A stretch of DNA of 64,000 nucleotides from Bipolaris cookei (Eukaryota; Ascomycota; Dothideomycetes; Pleosporales; Pleosporaceae), in contig NRSV01000059.1 in the NCBI GenBank assembly GCA_002286855.1, positions 124,001 through 188,000 on the forward strand. Direction: 5' to 3'. Shown in pieces: positions 9,737 through 20,724 of this stretch. The translations under genes and the position numbers were made by a program. The notes below the pieces were generated by a model that searched no databases, was not told where the DNA came from, and saw nothing but the letters and a program-made list of their open reading frames with translations. Positions within the stretch are counted from its first letter, which is position 1; every line of letters begins with the position of its first letter.

Positions 9737-11341
9737 TCAGATGAGCAGTCCAACACCAAGACTGACGGGGTTCAGGCTGGCCTCGCGGCTCTCTATACTG
9801 GGCCGTCTCTTGTCAATGGCGTCCAACTGGCGGGCTGCATCTGCCGTCATGGGCGCCTTGCCAGTTGGTGAGGGTGGGCCTGACGGACCCGTCTCATCGG
9901 TGTTTGACTTTGAGTTAATAGGGGCGAGGTCTTCGCCAAATGAAATAGAAGTTATAGAATCATCGCTAATACCCCGGACTGGGGAGCTTGGTCGTTCCAG
10001 TACACCGGTAGCAGGCGCTGTTTCGTCTGCAACTGGCGCAGGCGGATCTTGGCTTGTGCTGGTGTGAGACGGTCTCCTGGTCTTGGAAAAACCATGTGCA
10101 TCATAGCGCGGTGGATGGGCGGTGTACTCAACAAGCATGTGGGCCTTTACGCTGATGCGGAAACGCTGACCCTTGGCAAAAACTACATCGCTTACTCGTG
10201 GCGACGAAGCGAGCAGGACCGGTGCACAACGGCGACGGTAGCGCATCATTTGCGCGGGAGAAGGTGAAGTCACAGGTGTCGACTTGGGGTCGGATCCGTT
10301 CTCGGATTGCTCCTCATCGGCCTGGTCCTGATATTGGGAAGAGACACGCACCAGAGACTGTCTTGCCTCTCGTGTAGGGAAACGAACATCTTCTGGATCG
10401 AAGTCGTCAATCTCAGCATCGGCAGAGGGAGATGAGCGGCTTGTGCTTGGTTCGCGGTTTCCTGCTAGGTTTGGGTAGAGTTGGCGCATAATCTGCTCCT
10501 GTTCTGCAATAAGGCGACGGCCAGCTTCTATATTCGACAAAGCCTCAAAGTTTTCTCCAACTTGTGCAGCATCCAAGACTCGCTGCCTGCGACTCCTTCG
10601 GGGCAAACTCCTGTAGCGAGGCTCGCTGCGGTCCTCTAGCGGGGCGCTAATGTCAATGGCAGCACAGAATGATTCTACCCAGTCGAGCATGCTCTCCTCG
10701 GATTGGGGGCACAGCAAGAATTGTTCAAACTCGAGGCGCAGTCGAATGGGGTATTCCCTTACGGGCTCAAAGAGTTGTGGGTCCGACTCATATAGCTTGG
10801 GACGAGCTGCAACGGGCACCAAGTGAACAAACGGAGATTTTGGCACCAAAGACGACTTCTTGACATCAGAGGCGACACCGACCTCTGCGTGCTGCAGAGA
10901 AAACGTCTTGAGCAAACGGCCCGGCGAGGCTGTTCTGTTCTTGCTGAGAAGGTGCGGGTTCTTGATGCGATAGAGGCTTAGCTGAGTGCCGCGGAGGATA
11001 GCGTAGACGTCGGTCCACTCGCGGTGACCTGAGACTTGAAAGGGCGATGACAGTTCCTGCTTGATACCCACGATGCCCTCGATGTCGACGGTGCAGGTGT
11101 AGGGCGGTGGAAGAGGGGTGGCGCGGACAGCATCTTGCTCTGCTTTTGTTCGGCCTTGGAGCCTTCGCATAGTCTGGGGATCAATGGCACAAGCATACGA
11201 GGGCGGCGAGCCAAGGGGCAGCTGTGCATGCGTATGGTAGGTATTATGGTATCCATACGTGGCAGCGGCGCCAGACGAGTTTGCCGAGCGGGTGCGCGTG
11301 GTTCGACTTCGCGACATGGTGTCGGTGGCAGCTGGGTCCAT
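9737..11341 (-). CDS. PH-domain protein, function unknown
   Basis: Single exon of 534 residues starting at ATG 11341 (MDPAATD); an in-frame ATG eight codons later (MSRSRTT) is an alternative. The N-terminus is basic and disordered. Residues about 85-230 form a pleckstrin-homology-like domain, with a REWTDVYAILRGTQLSLYRI strand pair and a C-terminal helix around MLDWVESFCAAIDIS. A basic RRSRRQR stretch follows, then a long acidic, Ser/Pro-rich disordered tail to the TGA at 9737. PH domains bind phosphoinositides or proteins at membranes; ligand and role here are unknown. It stands alone between transposon A1 and a GC-rich intergenic region. Confidence 0.8.
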   Translation of the reverse strand: MDPAATDTMSRSRTTRTRSANSSGAAATYGYHNTYHTHAQLPLGSPPSYACAIDPQTMRRLQGRTKAEQDAVRATPLPPPYTCTVDIEGIVGIKQELSSPFQVSGHREWTDVYAILRGTQLSLYRIKNPHLLSKNRTASPGRLLKTFSLQHAEVGVASDVKKSSLVPKSPFVHLVPVAARPKLYESDPQLFEPVREYPIRLRLEFEQFLLCPQSEESMLDWVESFCAAIDISAPLEDRSEPRYRSLPRRSRRQRVLDAAQVGENFEALSNIEAGRRLIAEQEQIMRQLYPNLAGNREPSTSRSSPSADAEIDDFDPEDVRFPTREARQSLVRVSSQYQDQADEEQSENGSDPKSTPVTSPSPAQMMRYRRRCAPVLLASSPRVSDVVFAKGQRFRISVKAHMLVEYTAHPPRYDAHGFSKTRRPSHTSTSQDPPAPVADETAPATGVLERPSSPVRGISDDSITSISFGEDLAPINSKSNTDETGPSGPPSPTGKAPMTADAARQLDAIDKRRPSIESREASLNPVSLGVGLLI

Positions 11342-12152
11342 AGGAAGAGGAAGCCAGGATTGCGGGTCTGGGGGTTCTGGGGGGGTGATGTGTGTTTGGA
11401 CACACGGGAGCGCGGTCAACAATGGGCAGGGCGGATATTTATTTTGGGCGTCTCAGCCGGACGGGAAGAAGCAAGAAACAGAGAGGGTGCTGTGGAGAAG
11501 CGAGCGAGGCGTGTTTGGGTATCTCTGGGAGGTGCGACAGGGGTAGTGTGGGCGTAAAATGAGCGACGCGGATGGGGCGTCTGGCGTCTGGGTGGGCTCC
11601 GAAGAAAGAGCGCTCGGGTGGGCAAGCTGCTTGGGGAGGGAGAATGGGGGCGACGCATTGGCGGCAGCGCGTCTTCTTTAACAGATCAACGAACAGCGAG
11701 GGCTGGGAACGAGTCCGGGCTGGGCCAGGCAAGATCTGGGACGGCGTCCATGGGCGTGGGAGGGGCGGCGGCGGCGTGACAGAGTTAAGTAGGGATAGCC
11801 ATCACTGGGTGCTATCAGGCGGCCCTGCAGGAGTTTTGCCGTGCAGACCATGTTCCAGATCTCGGTTGCAGGCCACGCCCGGCTGCTGACTCAGGCCCTA
11901 GCACGCCCCGGCACGCCCCAGCACGCTACGACACCACCCGTCTCTCTACTATCTGCTAGGCCGGCGACTATCTGCGTGTTGGCTGAGCCTGTGGCTGCAA
12001 TGGATGAGCCTTGATTGCCATGCCACTGCCACTGCCACTACCACTGACAGTGCCAGTGCCACTCGTTGCCCGGCCGTCCATGACTTCATCGCCCGGCGCC
12101 ACCAACCAAAAAGCCATATGGACGGACTCGCGCTCGGCACAACGACTCCCGC

Positions 12153-12213
<61 letters not shown>

Positions 12214-14577
12214 GCTGCTGCTGCTGCTATCTGTTTGTTTGCATCCCCCAATTCCCAATCCGTTCATCGACATTCGCATATACATATCCATGTATCCATG
12301 TCTCTCCTTCACCTCCACCTACCCCGCGTCAGTCAGACGACACCTCTAGCACATGCACGCCTGCACCACGCACGCCTGGCTGGCACTGCACTATACTCTT
12401 CACGGCCCACCTCCCCAGACAGCATCCCATAGTCGCCTTGATTATGACCATCCGACATTACTACACAAACCCACGCCTTCCAGCTGTGTGTAAGCAGCGT
12501 AAGCCCGCCTTCGTACTCCAAGCCTCGACATCAACATACTGCACTGTGTTTGGTCGCACAAACCCCCTACCCACTGCACCGCCCGTGACATGTTTATTTT
12601 GACTCCAAAAAAGAACCCACCGTCCACATAAGCCGTGTCCGCGCAAGATGGCCATCAAAACTATTGCTTCTTGTCTCGGCCGACGCCCGCAGCCTTTGCA
12701 GCCATGCATGCATGCTAGACACGCCATGTAGCCATGTCTTCTCCTCTACGGTCATGCATCCATGGCCACGCGCGTGTTCCCCACAGATGACACGGCTTGG
12801 TACACGGCCCTGCCACTTCAGCTCTCTGCCGCCGCTGGGTGAATCAACCCGTTGTGCACCCATCAGCGCTATACACTGTCTCACCGCTTGCGCTCCTGCC
12901 GCCATAGCCCAGCCGCTGCTCTTCTCCTGCTTCGCCGCTGCGATCATCATGCTTGCATCCAAAAATTTGACTTTTGAAATACTGACAGCTAAGCAATCTG
13001 AGATAACAAGCTTGCGATGCTGAGAAGTCGCGCCACAACGACACTCGTCCACCTGTTTCGTCAGCACCGACTCGGCCTTGTTGACGATCCTCATCGCACA
13101 AACGTTTTAGTTTACGAGCTGAGCGGGGTGCTGGGTGAGCCTAATAACCTGACTGCGTGTAGATCGCACAAAGGCCCTATTTCAACCACCACATCATTGG
13201 CACCGTTGCTCAACTCCGAGCGCCCAAGAAAATGCCTATGCCATCATTCGTCGCCCTTTGGAAATTCGTCGAGGGGGCCGTGCGTCCACTAGCGACCGCT
13301 CAACACGGGGGGGGGGGCACTTCGGATCTCCATCGTCAGATTCGTAAACCATCATCACCCTTCTAGTCCGCACCCAACAAGAAAAAATCCCATCCACCTC
13401 ACCTGTACAACTGAATTTGGTGGATCTCCTATAAAAAGTGGACACAGAACCACTAGAACCAGCCTGCATACACTATCTACAGACCCACTCCCGAGCTGCG
13501 GCAAGAACCCAGATTACCTTAGGTTCCCACTGTTCCTGCAGCTGCCTCTTGCCCACCCCCACCGATCCGGCGACCCAGAACATTCGCAATCGCCCGTTTA
13601 GAATCTTCTTTGTAGATCAACGGTATGGTTGCGTATCGCCTCATAGTGGAGTCATGCCGCTTTCTATGCACGAGATATACCTATTCCAGCAGAAAGAAAA
13701 ATTAATCGCTCACAATATGCGTTTGCTGGCCACGCCACTCTGCAGCAGGATTCGCGCGCGATACCCCTCATCTGGAGTAAAAGGTTTGCGATAAGACTAG
13801 ATTCTAGAGTAAGAATTAAAATACGAAAAAAAATCTGATGACAAAGAAACAGTACTTATCTGAAACAAGATTAAATCGGCAAGTTCCATGAGTCCGCGGG
13901 AAACCATGGTTACTCCGAAATGTTTCAATCAAGAAACTATTTTACGTACGCACACTACGCACATCTATTCTCGGCCCATGCATGTCATCTTTTCCCATCT
14001 CCAGTCATGCTACTCACGGCACTTTGCACATAAAGTACAGAAAAATCAATCTAGTTCACAGTCTTAAATGACACAACCACAAAACCTGCGTCTCCTAGAA
14101 CGCCATTCATGATTTGCCAAAGATACTACACAAAGACACTCTCAGTCATGAGTCACTTCAATGATTGACAGGATAAACATGTAACACAAGCTAACGTCTC
14201 TCCAATCATTTTCAGATATGTTGTACACAAATACATACGGTTATCACCGACCATCCCCTCCATGCACTCTCAAAAATAGCACGCGCATCGCCATCTTGCA
14301 GCTTAAAAACAAAAAAATACAGAAATCTTGAATCGCTCAATCAGTCAACACATCTGCATGTGCATGCGCCACTACCTTTGCTTCTTGTACCTCACCCCAA
14401 GCCTATTCAACCCAAACAATGAAACACAAGACAGAACAAGCAAAACAAACAGCCCCCCAAAATACTCCTCGGAACAATGACTGCTAGACTTCCATTGAGA
14501 ATTATTAACGACAGAACCAATAACAGTAATAGATCTACTATGCACATTTATGGAACCAAAAAGAAATAAAAAAATAA
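11342..14577. other. Long gene-free stretch between the PH gene and tRNA-Cys
   Basis: The left part is GC-rich (the PH gene's likely promoter, CT-rich on the minus strand). The right part from about 13800 is AT-rich. It contains the GTT repeat at 12152-12228 and a poly-G run near 13304-13316. Several open frames of 60-170 codons lie here, but they overlap each other on both strands, are low-complexity or lack any recognisable domain. A short unrecognised gene cannot be excluded. Confidence 0.5.
12152..12228. repeat. (GTT)n/(GCT)n trinucleotide microsatellite
   Basis: About twenty uninterrupted GTT units pass into five GCT units. It creates artificial poly-Val, poly-Leu and poly-Asn frames on both strands. 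It lies in intergenic sequence upstream of the PH-domain gene. Confidence 0.95.
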
Positions 14578-14665
14578 GGGCCGAACCGGAGTCGAACCGG
14601 TGACTTCGGGAAGGCGGTTTTTGGGAGAACTGCAGTCCTACACTCTACCACTGAGTTACCGGCCC
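14578..14665 (-). tRNA. tRNA-Cys (GCA) with a putative 17-nt intron
   Basis: On the minus strand the gene opens GGGCCGG and closes TCGGCCC, which pair as a 7-bp acceptor stem with one G-U. The D arm is ACTC-AGTGGTA-GAGT and the T arm is ACCGG-TTCGACT-CCGGT with a five-base variable loop. The anticodon loop CTGCAG places GCA at 34-36, as in fungal tRNA-Cys. The anticodon stem closes only if about 17 nt (14613-14629) directly after position 37 are removed, the standard site for tRNA introns. One A-C mismatch remains in that stem. Confidence 0.85.
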
Positions 14666-15033
14666 AGTGGATATGACAAATTTGCAAGTCTCAAAAAATA
14701 TATACTGCAAAAATATATTGTCCAAAAGAAGATGCGACGAAAGTCGAATAAGACTTATGCTTATCCCATGCATCATCCTTGGTACGTGCTACTGCTTACT
14801 CTCTATGTAATCACATCGTAACTAGAAACATCGTACAGCCCATATTCGTAGCTATGCAAGTAGCCAAACGAGTTATGAGCGTTTGCCCAAGAACATTCTT
14901 CTACATCTTTGTACAGTAATATACATAGCTCGCCATCGTATAGTACAAGTTTGCTGCCATTGTATTCATACACTGTCATCTTCATCTCTTCCCTCACACT
15001 TTGGTTATCTATCTTTACATCAAACATGCCACC

Positions 15034-16146
15034 TTACTCCCACCGCGTCTCCTTCTTAAGCGGCTTCTCCCAATCCTTGATGTGATCAGAAATAACTTTG
15101 GCAGCCTGATCAGCTGTAAAGTTACGACCGATAGCTTCTACAAAGTCACCTTCTGGATCTATAGTCACGAGTTAGCATCCCATCATGTTTATATCGTTCT
15201 TTGCCTCCAACAACATACCCATGAGATAAAAGTATATACTGTGATCAACCAGATAGTCCTGTCCAGGCTTGACATTATTCGGTGTGCTAAAATACACCCT
15301 GTACGCCTTGCACGTGCTCTTAATCTGCTCGTAGTCGCCTGTCAAGCCGATGAAGTCCGGGTGGAATTCAGCTAGGTACTCCTTGAGTACTTTGGGGTTG
15401 TCGCGCGCGGGATCGCATGTAATCATGATGGGTAGGAGGACGTTACCGCATTCCGCTACGACCTTGTCGTACATGAGGGCCATCTTGTCAAGTTCGTCTG
15501 GACAAATGTCAGGGCAGTGGGTGAAGCCAAAGTAGACCTAGAGTGGGCTTAATTAATATACTTTATCCGTGGTTTTGTAGTGTCGTTGACATACCAATGA
15601 GTATTTTCCAAGCATGTCCTCGTTGCTGAATGGGTTCCCATCTTGATCTACTAGCTGGAATGGTCCACCAACTTTGGGCTTGCCTATGCCTTTGGTCTGC
15701 TCGGCTATCCGCTTCCGTGCCAGGCGCTCTTTCTCGTACGTGAAATAGGCCCATAGCCCTCCGCCTGCTGCGATGAAGAGGATAGCGGCTGTGAGGTTGA
15801 ATGGCTAGACGTTTTGTCAGCTATTGAACTTCCAATTCATTCTTGTTCTATTCAACGGATCTATTGGAGTAGATATCCAACGTACCCCGCCCTTGTTCCG
15901 TGCCCGAATCTGTTCAATTGTCTTGAGCTTGCTTCGCGATGCCGATTGCGAAAACGTCCGTGTCTGCGCGCGCAAGCTACCCATAGTCTTCCCCATGCCA
16001 ATTTGTATCCTCTGTAATTCCCTCAAACATGTCGTCTTCGGCGCGGTGCCATTCCGTGAGCATGCAAGCACATTTGTTGTGCTTGAAGCAAAGGCTCGTT
16101 GCGTGACGGTCGCAATGCGCGAGTTTCTTAGGTTCTTAGCGGCCAT
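15034..16146 (-). CDS. SCO1: SCO1-type mitochondrial copper chaperone
   Basis: Four exons (16146-15886, 15804-15595, 15537-15219, 15158-15034) join to 304 residues with GT-AG introns of 81, 57 and 60 bp. The N-terminus is basic and Ser/Arg-rich, as expected for mitochondrial import. One membrane segment follows NKGGPFN (AAILFIAAGGGLWAYF). The thioredoxin-like domain has the copper-binding FTHCPDICPDE (CxxxC) and the distal histidine in DHSIYFYLM, with DPEG after the last intron. Sco proteins deliver copper to the Cu-A site of cytochrome c oxidase in the inner membrane. The start was set at MAAKN; MSTSG nine codons upstream (16173) is also possible. Confidence 0.92.
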
Positions 16147-16821
16147 AGCCAAGCATCTACCTGAGGTGGACATCGTAGTCGCAATGTCGAATGGACTTTG
16201 GCGGTGTGGCGGGGCGTGGCGGACGTTGATGTGGGATACTTTTCGCAATTCGAGATGGAAGATTGGTGCACGGGCCAGTCTCGAATGACATCGCCGGCCA
16301 AAATCCATGCACTAGTGGGGAGTGACAATTCGCCATGTTCCCTAGCACTATCCAAGTACGGTTCGTGTACATTGAAAACCACCAGCTCCAGCAATTGATA
16401 GATGCATGGGAGGATGAAAAGGCGGATATCTACACATTCTATCAACAATTAAAAGTGGAGAGCAGCGTCATCTCCCAAGTTGTTAATGGAGCATTAAGAT
16501 AGTCATCTCAGGCTCGTGTGTTGGTTGCTCATATGGCCATCTATGTATTACAACTTTTCATGTTTACCGGTAAGCTAGAGCCCCGGGATCAAAAATGCCT
16601 GACAAAATTCGGCATCTTAATTTCTTCGGCCGTCATATCTATCGTTTATTACATGCCTTTAGCGATCTTTCAGATATACATCACTCAAACAAAAAAAGGC
16701 GATTACAGAGGTTTTGAAGAAATTGACGGTCGAGTTCATCAAAAGGTGATTTTTGAGCAGATGAAAAGGGTCAAAACTCACTTCAGCTATGTCCTAAAGA
16801 AATATGTTCATTAACTCTATA
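16147..16821. other. SCO1 upstream region and spacer
   Basis: The first part is the SCO1 promoter and leader. A 98-codon open frame at 16518-16814 with one hydrophobic segment has no recognised homology and ends just before the B element. It is probably not a gene. Confidence 0.4.
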
Positions 16822-17920
16822 ACGTAAAAGACCACTGAGCCGGACAGATCACTGAGCCGGACACTTTTTCTTGGCATCGCGAACATCACTTCTCAAGTAA
16901 CATGCCCCAACCTCGTGAAGATTTATTAACTCAGCGACAAGGTAGAATCACTCTTGCTACTCAGGCTTATCCTACGGGCCAGTTTAAGACTATACGACGC
17001 GCTGCTGCTGCCTATAATATACCTTTTCAGCGGCTTTCTGATCGGCTGAAGAAAATCACATTTCGGCCCCAAGCATCCCTAAACCGCCATAAGCTTACTA
17101 TAACTGAAGAGCAAACAATCGTACGATATATCCTTGACCTATACTCACGGGTATTTGCTCCCCAACTGTGCGAAGTAGCAGATATGGCAGAGAAACTACT
17201 GCGCATACGAGATGGCCAACTTTTAGGCAAGAACTGGGCAAAGCGATTTATATCGCGTTTGGACAAGCTTAAAACAGCTTTCAATCGAGCAAAGGACCGC
17301 CAGAGAATACAGCAGGAAGATCCAGAGGTTACTAATGCCTAGTTTGAGTCCGTACGAGAGACAATTGAGAAGTATGGGGTTCATTCAGATGACATCCACA
17401 ACTTTGACGAAACTGGCTTTTAGATGAGCGTAATTGGTTCAATGAAGGTAGTCACAGACGTAGAGCGTCGTACGAGGCCTACTCTTACGCAGCCAGGCAA
17501 TCGTGAGTGGGTTACAGTCATTCAGAGTATCTGCGCTGCAGGATACGCTACCCCGCCATTCATTATCTACAAAGGACGCGTCCACATCTCTGCTTGGTAC
17601 GAAGAAGCAGGTATATCGTACGATTGTCTGCTCTTCAGTTATAGTAAGCTTATGGCGGTTTAGGGATGCTTGGGGCCGAAATGTGATTTTCTTCAGCCGA
17701 TCAGAAAGCCGCTGAAAAGGTATATTATAGGCAGCAGCAGCGCGTCGTATAGTCTTAAACTGGCCCGTAGGATAAGCCTGAGTAGCAAGAGTGATTCTAC
17801 CTTGTCGCTGAGTTAATAAATCTTCACGAGGTTGGGGCATGTTACTTGAGAAGTGATGTTCGCGATGCCAAGAAAAAGTGTCCGGCTCAGTGATCTGTCC
17901 GGCTCAGTGGTCTTTTACGT
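16822..17920. mobile_element. Element B: pogo derivative with inverted duplicate halves
   Basis: TA flanks (16820-16821 and 17921-17922) enclose ACGT ends. The 17-bp motifs GACCACTGAGCCGGACA and GATCACTGAGCCGGACA start at 16830 and 16847. The left arm carries the transposase N-terminus on the plus strand (16902-17342). The right 300 bp (about 17612-17920) is a near-identical inverted copy of the left end and the same N-terminus, on the minus strand. Between them lies the transposase middle up to ISAWYEEAG. The catalytic second half and zinc knuckle are absent, so it is non-autonomous. Confidence 0.9.
16902..17663 (+). pseudogene. Truncated pogo transposase in element B
   Basis: ATG 16902 begins the helix-turn-helix and CENP-B-type domains. 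A TAG at 17340-17342 and another after FDETGF (about 17421) interrupt the frame. FDETGF carries the first catalytic Asp. The frame continues as GSMKVVTD ... NREWVTVIQ ... YEEAG and then runs into the inverted N-terminus at about 17610. It is useful as a reference, because it contains the 141 bp missing from A2. Confidence 0.85.
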
Positions 17921-17950
17921 TATCTCTAATGAAACTTAAAAAACTTGCCT

Positions 17951-18228
17951 TCAGCTTTCTTTACAAAGCCATCTGAGTGGATTACAGAGGCTAAATGATT
18001 TGCTACTATTATCGCACACTAACTTGTAATTCTTCTTTTCTAAGATGTTTCCGCTAGCCAAGACCTTGCATCCTTCGCCCAGGTCGTTCTCTTTGTCGGT
18101 GCATTCCTGTAGATAAAATAGCACTACTTTGCGCCCAATCTTATAATATACCTTTGCTATAGCGAACCCCTTGTCATGCTCAAGCTAACATGTTGGTACA
18201 TTTGTGTCCGTGCCTTCGTTTTAGGGGC
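17951..18228 (-). pseudogene. Fragment of a cysteine-containing, possibly secreted protein
   Basis: The minus strand from about 18228 to the TGA at 17951 reads as a 90-codon frame with a TAG at 18185-18187. It contains six to seven cysteines (QECTDKEN, EGCKVLAS, KLVCDNSS, SLCNPLRW, LCKES) and a VYYKIGRKVVLFYL stretch. The layout resembles small cysteine-rich secreted fungal proteins, but no start codon or signal peptide was found. It is probably the 3' end of a broken gene between elements B and A2. The family was not recognised. Confidence 0.35.
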
Positions 18229-18354
18229 TTCATCTCTGTTACTATATTTGTGTTGTTAAGCATGCGTTATGAAGATGGGCTGTGCGTGCAAGTAGCTGGT
18301 TGACTACTCATTTGCCCACTTGCAATCACAAAACTAGTTTATGAATCTTCTGTA

Positions 18355-20063
18355 ACGTAAAGCACCACCGAGCCGGACACACCACCGAGCCGGACACTTT
18401 TTCTTGGCATCACGAACTTCATGTACGAAAACTCGAATTACTCTACACTAGCTATAGATGCGTTATACAACTCACTTGTATCTGATAGAGAATCTTCTTC
18501 TACATCTTTTTGGCACGTACGGGCGTTATGGCCCACTCTCCCACAGGTTCCACAGTGCCGTTGACCTGGTAGAGCCTTTTCTTGACTACCCCCACCACGC
18601 GCCTTCTTTGATGCCGTACGACCAGTAGCAGCATTTTCAGCTGCCTGCGATGCTCCTGCACCAAAGTCTAGTGTCCCGCCTGTCTGAATTCGCTTTCTTT
18701 TACGCCCTCGGCGCTTTGTTACCTCAGCTAATTGCTCTTCAAGCTCTCGTATGCGGGCCTTCATAAGCACATTCTCATGTAGCATCTCCTCAGCTCCTTT
18801 AATAAGCTTTGAGAAGCCTTCTTGTGCAGCAGTTGGTGATCGTACGAAAGGATCTCTCACAAGCTTCGACTGTGATCCAAATTCGTACGAATTGCTAGGG
18901 GTTTTAGACTCCCAGGGTGTTTCTAGCTGAGCTTCTTGTGGTGGGGTACAAAGGCGTACGTCAAGACGATCAATGACTCTCTGCGCGTTAATAGGAACTA
19001 GCCCTGCTGCCTTAAAGGCTTTTTTGCAGTTATCGAACGTAAATACGTCGCGAAACGCGTCTCGAAAGGCTGGCAGGAAGCGTTCTTTATCAATATGCCA
19101 GACGTGGTGGCGTGCCAAGTCTCGTACGCGTTGGGAGTACTTCTGCTTAAGAGGCGAAAAGCAGACAACGTCAAGCGGCTGAAGTATATGCGATGAATGA
19201 GCAGGCATACAAAGAGTAAGAATCTTCTGTTCAAGACAGTAGTCCTTAAATTCTTGGTTTAGGTGGCTCTCATGGCCGTCAAGAATAAGTAGCCTGTACG
19301 ACCCCACCTGACGCGTCTTTGTATGCTCGTCAAAGTGCTTTAACCACTCAAGACCAAGCGCGTTATTTGTCCAGCCGTTCTGTGATACTGAGAGCTTCCA
19401 ATCGTACGGTATATCTACTTCTTCGTACCAAGCAGAGANTCATTGAGCCAATCACGCCCATCTGAAAGCCAGTCTCGTCAAAGTTATGGATGTCGTCAGA
19501 ATGTACTCCATACTTCTCAATTGTCTCTCGTACAAGCTCAAACCACGCGTTAATAACCTCTGGATCTTCCTGCTGTATTCTCTGGCGGTCCTTTGCTCGA
19601 TTGAAAGCTGTTTTAAGCTCGTCCGAACGCGATACAAATCGCTCTGCCCAGTTCTTGCCTAAAGGTTGGCCATCTCGTACGCGCAGTAGTTTCTCTGCCA
19701 TATCCGCTACCTCACACAGTCGGGGAGCAAATCCTCGTGAGTCTAGATCAAGGATATATCGTACAATTGTTTGCTCTTCAATTATAGTTAGTTTGCGGCA
19801 GTTTGGAGATATCTGGGGTCGAAAAGTGATTTTGTTAAGCCGATCAGAAAGCCGCTGAAAAGGAACGTTGTAGACAGCAGCAGCGCGTCGAATGCTCTTA
19901 AACTGGCCCGTACGATAGGCCTGAATAGCAAGAGTAATTCTGCCTTCTCTCTGAGTTAATGTATCTTTACGTAGTTGGGACATGTTACTTTGCAAGTGAT
20001 GTTCGCGATGCCAAGAAAAAGTGTCCGGCTCGGTGGTGTGTCCGGCTCGGTGGTGCTTTACGT
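18355..20063 (-). mobile_element. Pogo/Fot1-like element A2, inverted copy of A1
   Basis: ACGT ends at 18355 and 20063 are flanked by TA (18353-18354 and 20064-20065), with perfect tandem 17-bp motifs at both ends. The 537 and 589 bp that can be compared with A1 read identically. It lacks about 140 bp at a single N near 19439, where B has the segment between GSM and SAWYEE. This looks like an assembly join rather than a real deletion. Confidence 0.9.
18438..19983 (-). CDS. Pogo-type transposase, element A2 (broken at one N)
   Basis: It starts at ATG 19983. Order of domains: Psq helix-turn-helix, CENP-B-type domain, FDETGF (first catalytic Asp), the N, then SAWYEEV, LILDGHESH (second Asp), LQPLDVVCFSPLKQKY (third Asp), a coiled coil near KGAEEMLHENVLMKARI, a basic stretch, and CGTCGRVGHNARTC before the TAA at 18438. 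With the 141 bp present in B restored, the frame is continuous at 561 residues. The enzyme cuts and joins DNA at TA sites. It may be functional if the N is only an assembly fault. Confidence 0.75.
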
Positions 20064-20065
20064 TA

Positions 20066-20724
20066 CTGAATATCAATGAACTATGCAAATAGGCACTCTA
20101 TAACCAGTATACTAAGAATTGAGAGCGACAGAATTTTAGCCTAAAACGAAATAATGGTGCGTAAGATTAAAGTGGAGAACATTAAAATTGATCAATTGAT
20201 TCATTGGTGAACGTGCCACAACATGCTCAGTGACGGTATTTGAGTTTTAATAGCTAGCACGTTCGCAGATCATTTGCCATTTTACTAGATCATTCTCATC
20301 TCTGTGAGCGATTAATGTATGTACGGTTCAATTATACTGGGATAGTACGTTTAATGCTTCGGCCCGCAAGGTCATGAAGCTGACTACTATGTGTTCGCAC
20401 CTATGGAATCACTGACACCATTGACCCAAATACGACGAGACTGAGAAAATATTATCAAAGCTATCGCTAAGATCTGGTGCGGGTTTTACGTGTTTCGAAA
20501 TATTCATCAAGAATTCGTTCACACTCTATCATATTTGTATAGTATCCTAGACTACCTGAGTATTCCTCCTCAAAAGTCAAGAGTAGGACTGCCATCCGCA
20601 AATCCCTACCACTGCCTCTGTTCTAAACCTGATGGCTGCGTGTTTAAACACATTCATTACAGAAAAATCTGCCAGTGTCGTAACCGTAGCTAGTCGAACC
20701 TCCATCCCATCATCCAGCATAGTA
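20066..20724. other. Gene-free stretch after element A2
   Basis: AT-rich sequence with no convincing frame, terminating at the 3' end of the secreted-protein gene. Confidence 0.4.

Noticed and set aside
11949..12432. Overlapping frames on both strands with poly-Val, poly-Leu, poly-Asn or poly-Thr
   Set aside because: Direct product of the GTT/GCT microsatellite, with no flanking domain.
12594..13094. 166-codon minus-strand frame upstream of the PH gene
   Set aside because: No domain, overlapped by equally long frames on the other strand; composition effect of GC-rich sequence.
14803..15027. 74-codon minus-strand frame just after SCO1
   Set aside because: Lies downstream of the SCO1 stop and most likely is its 3' untranslated region.
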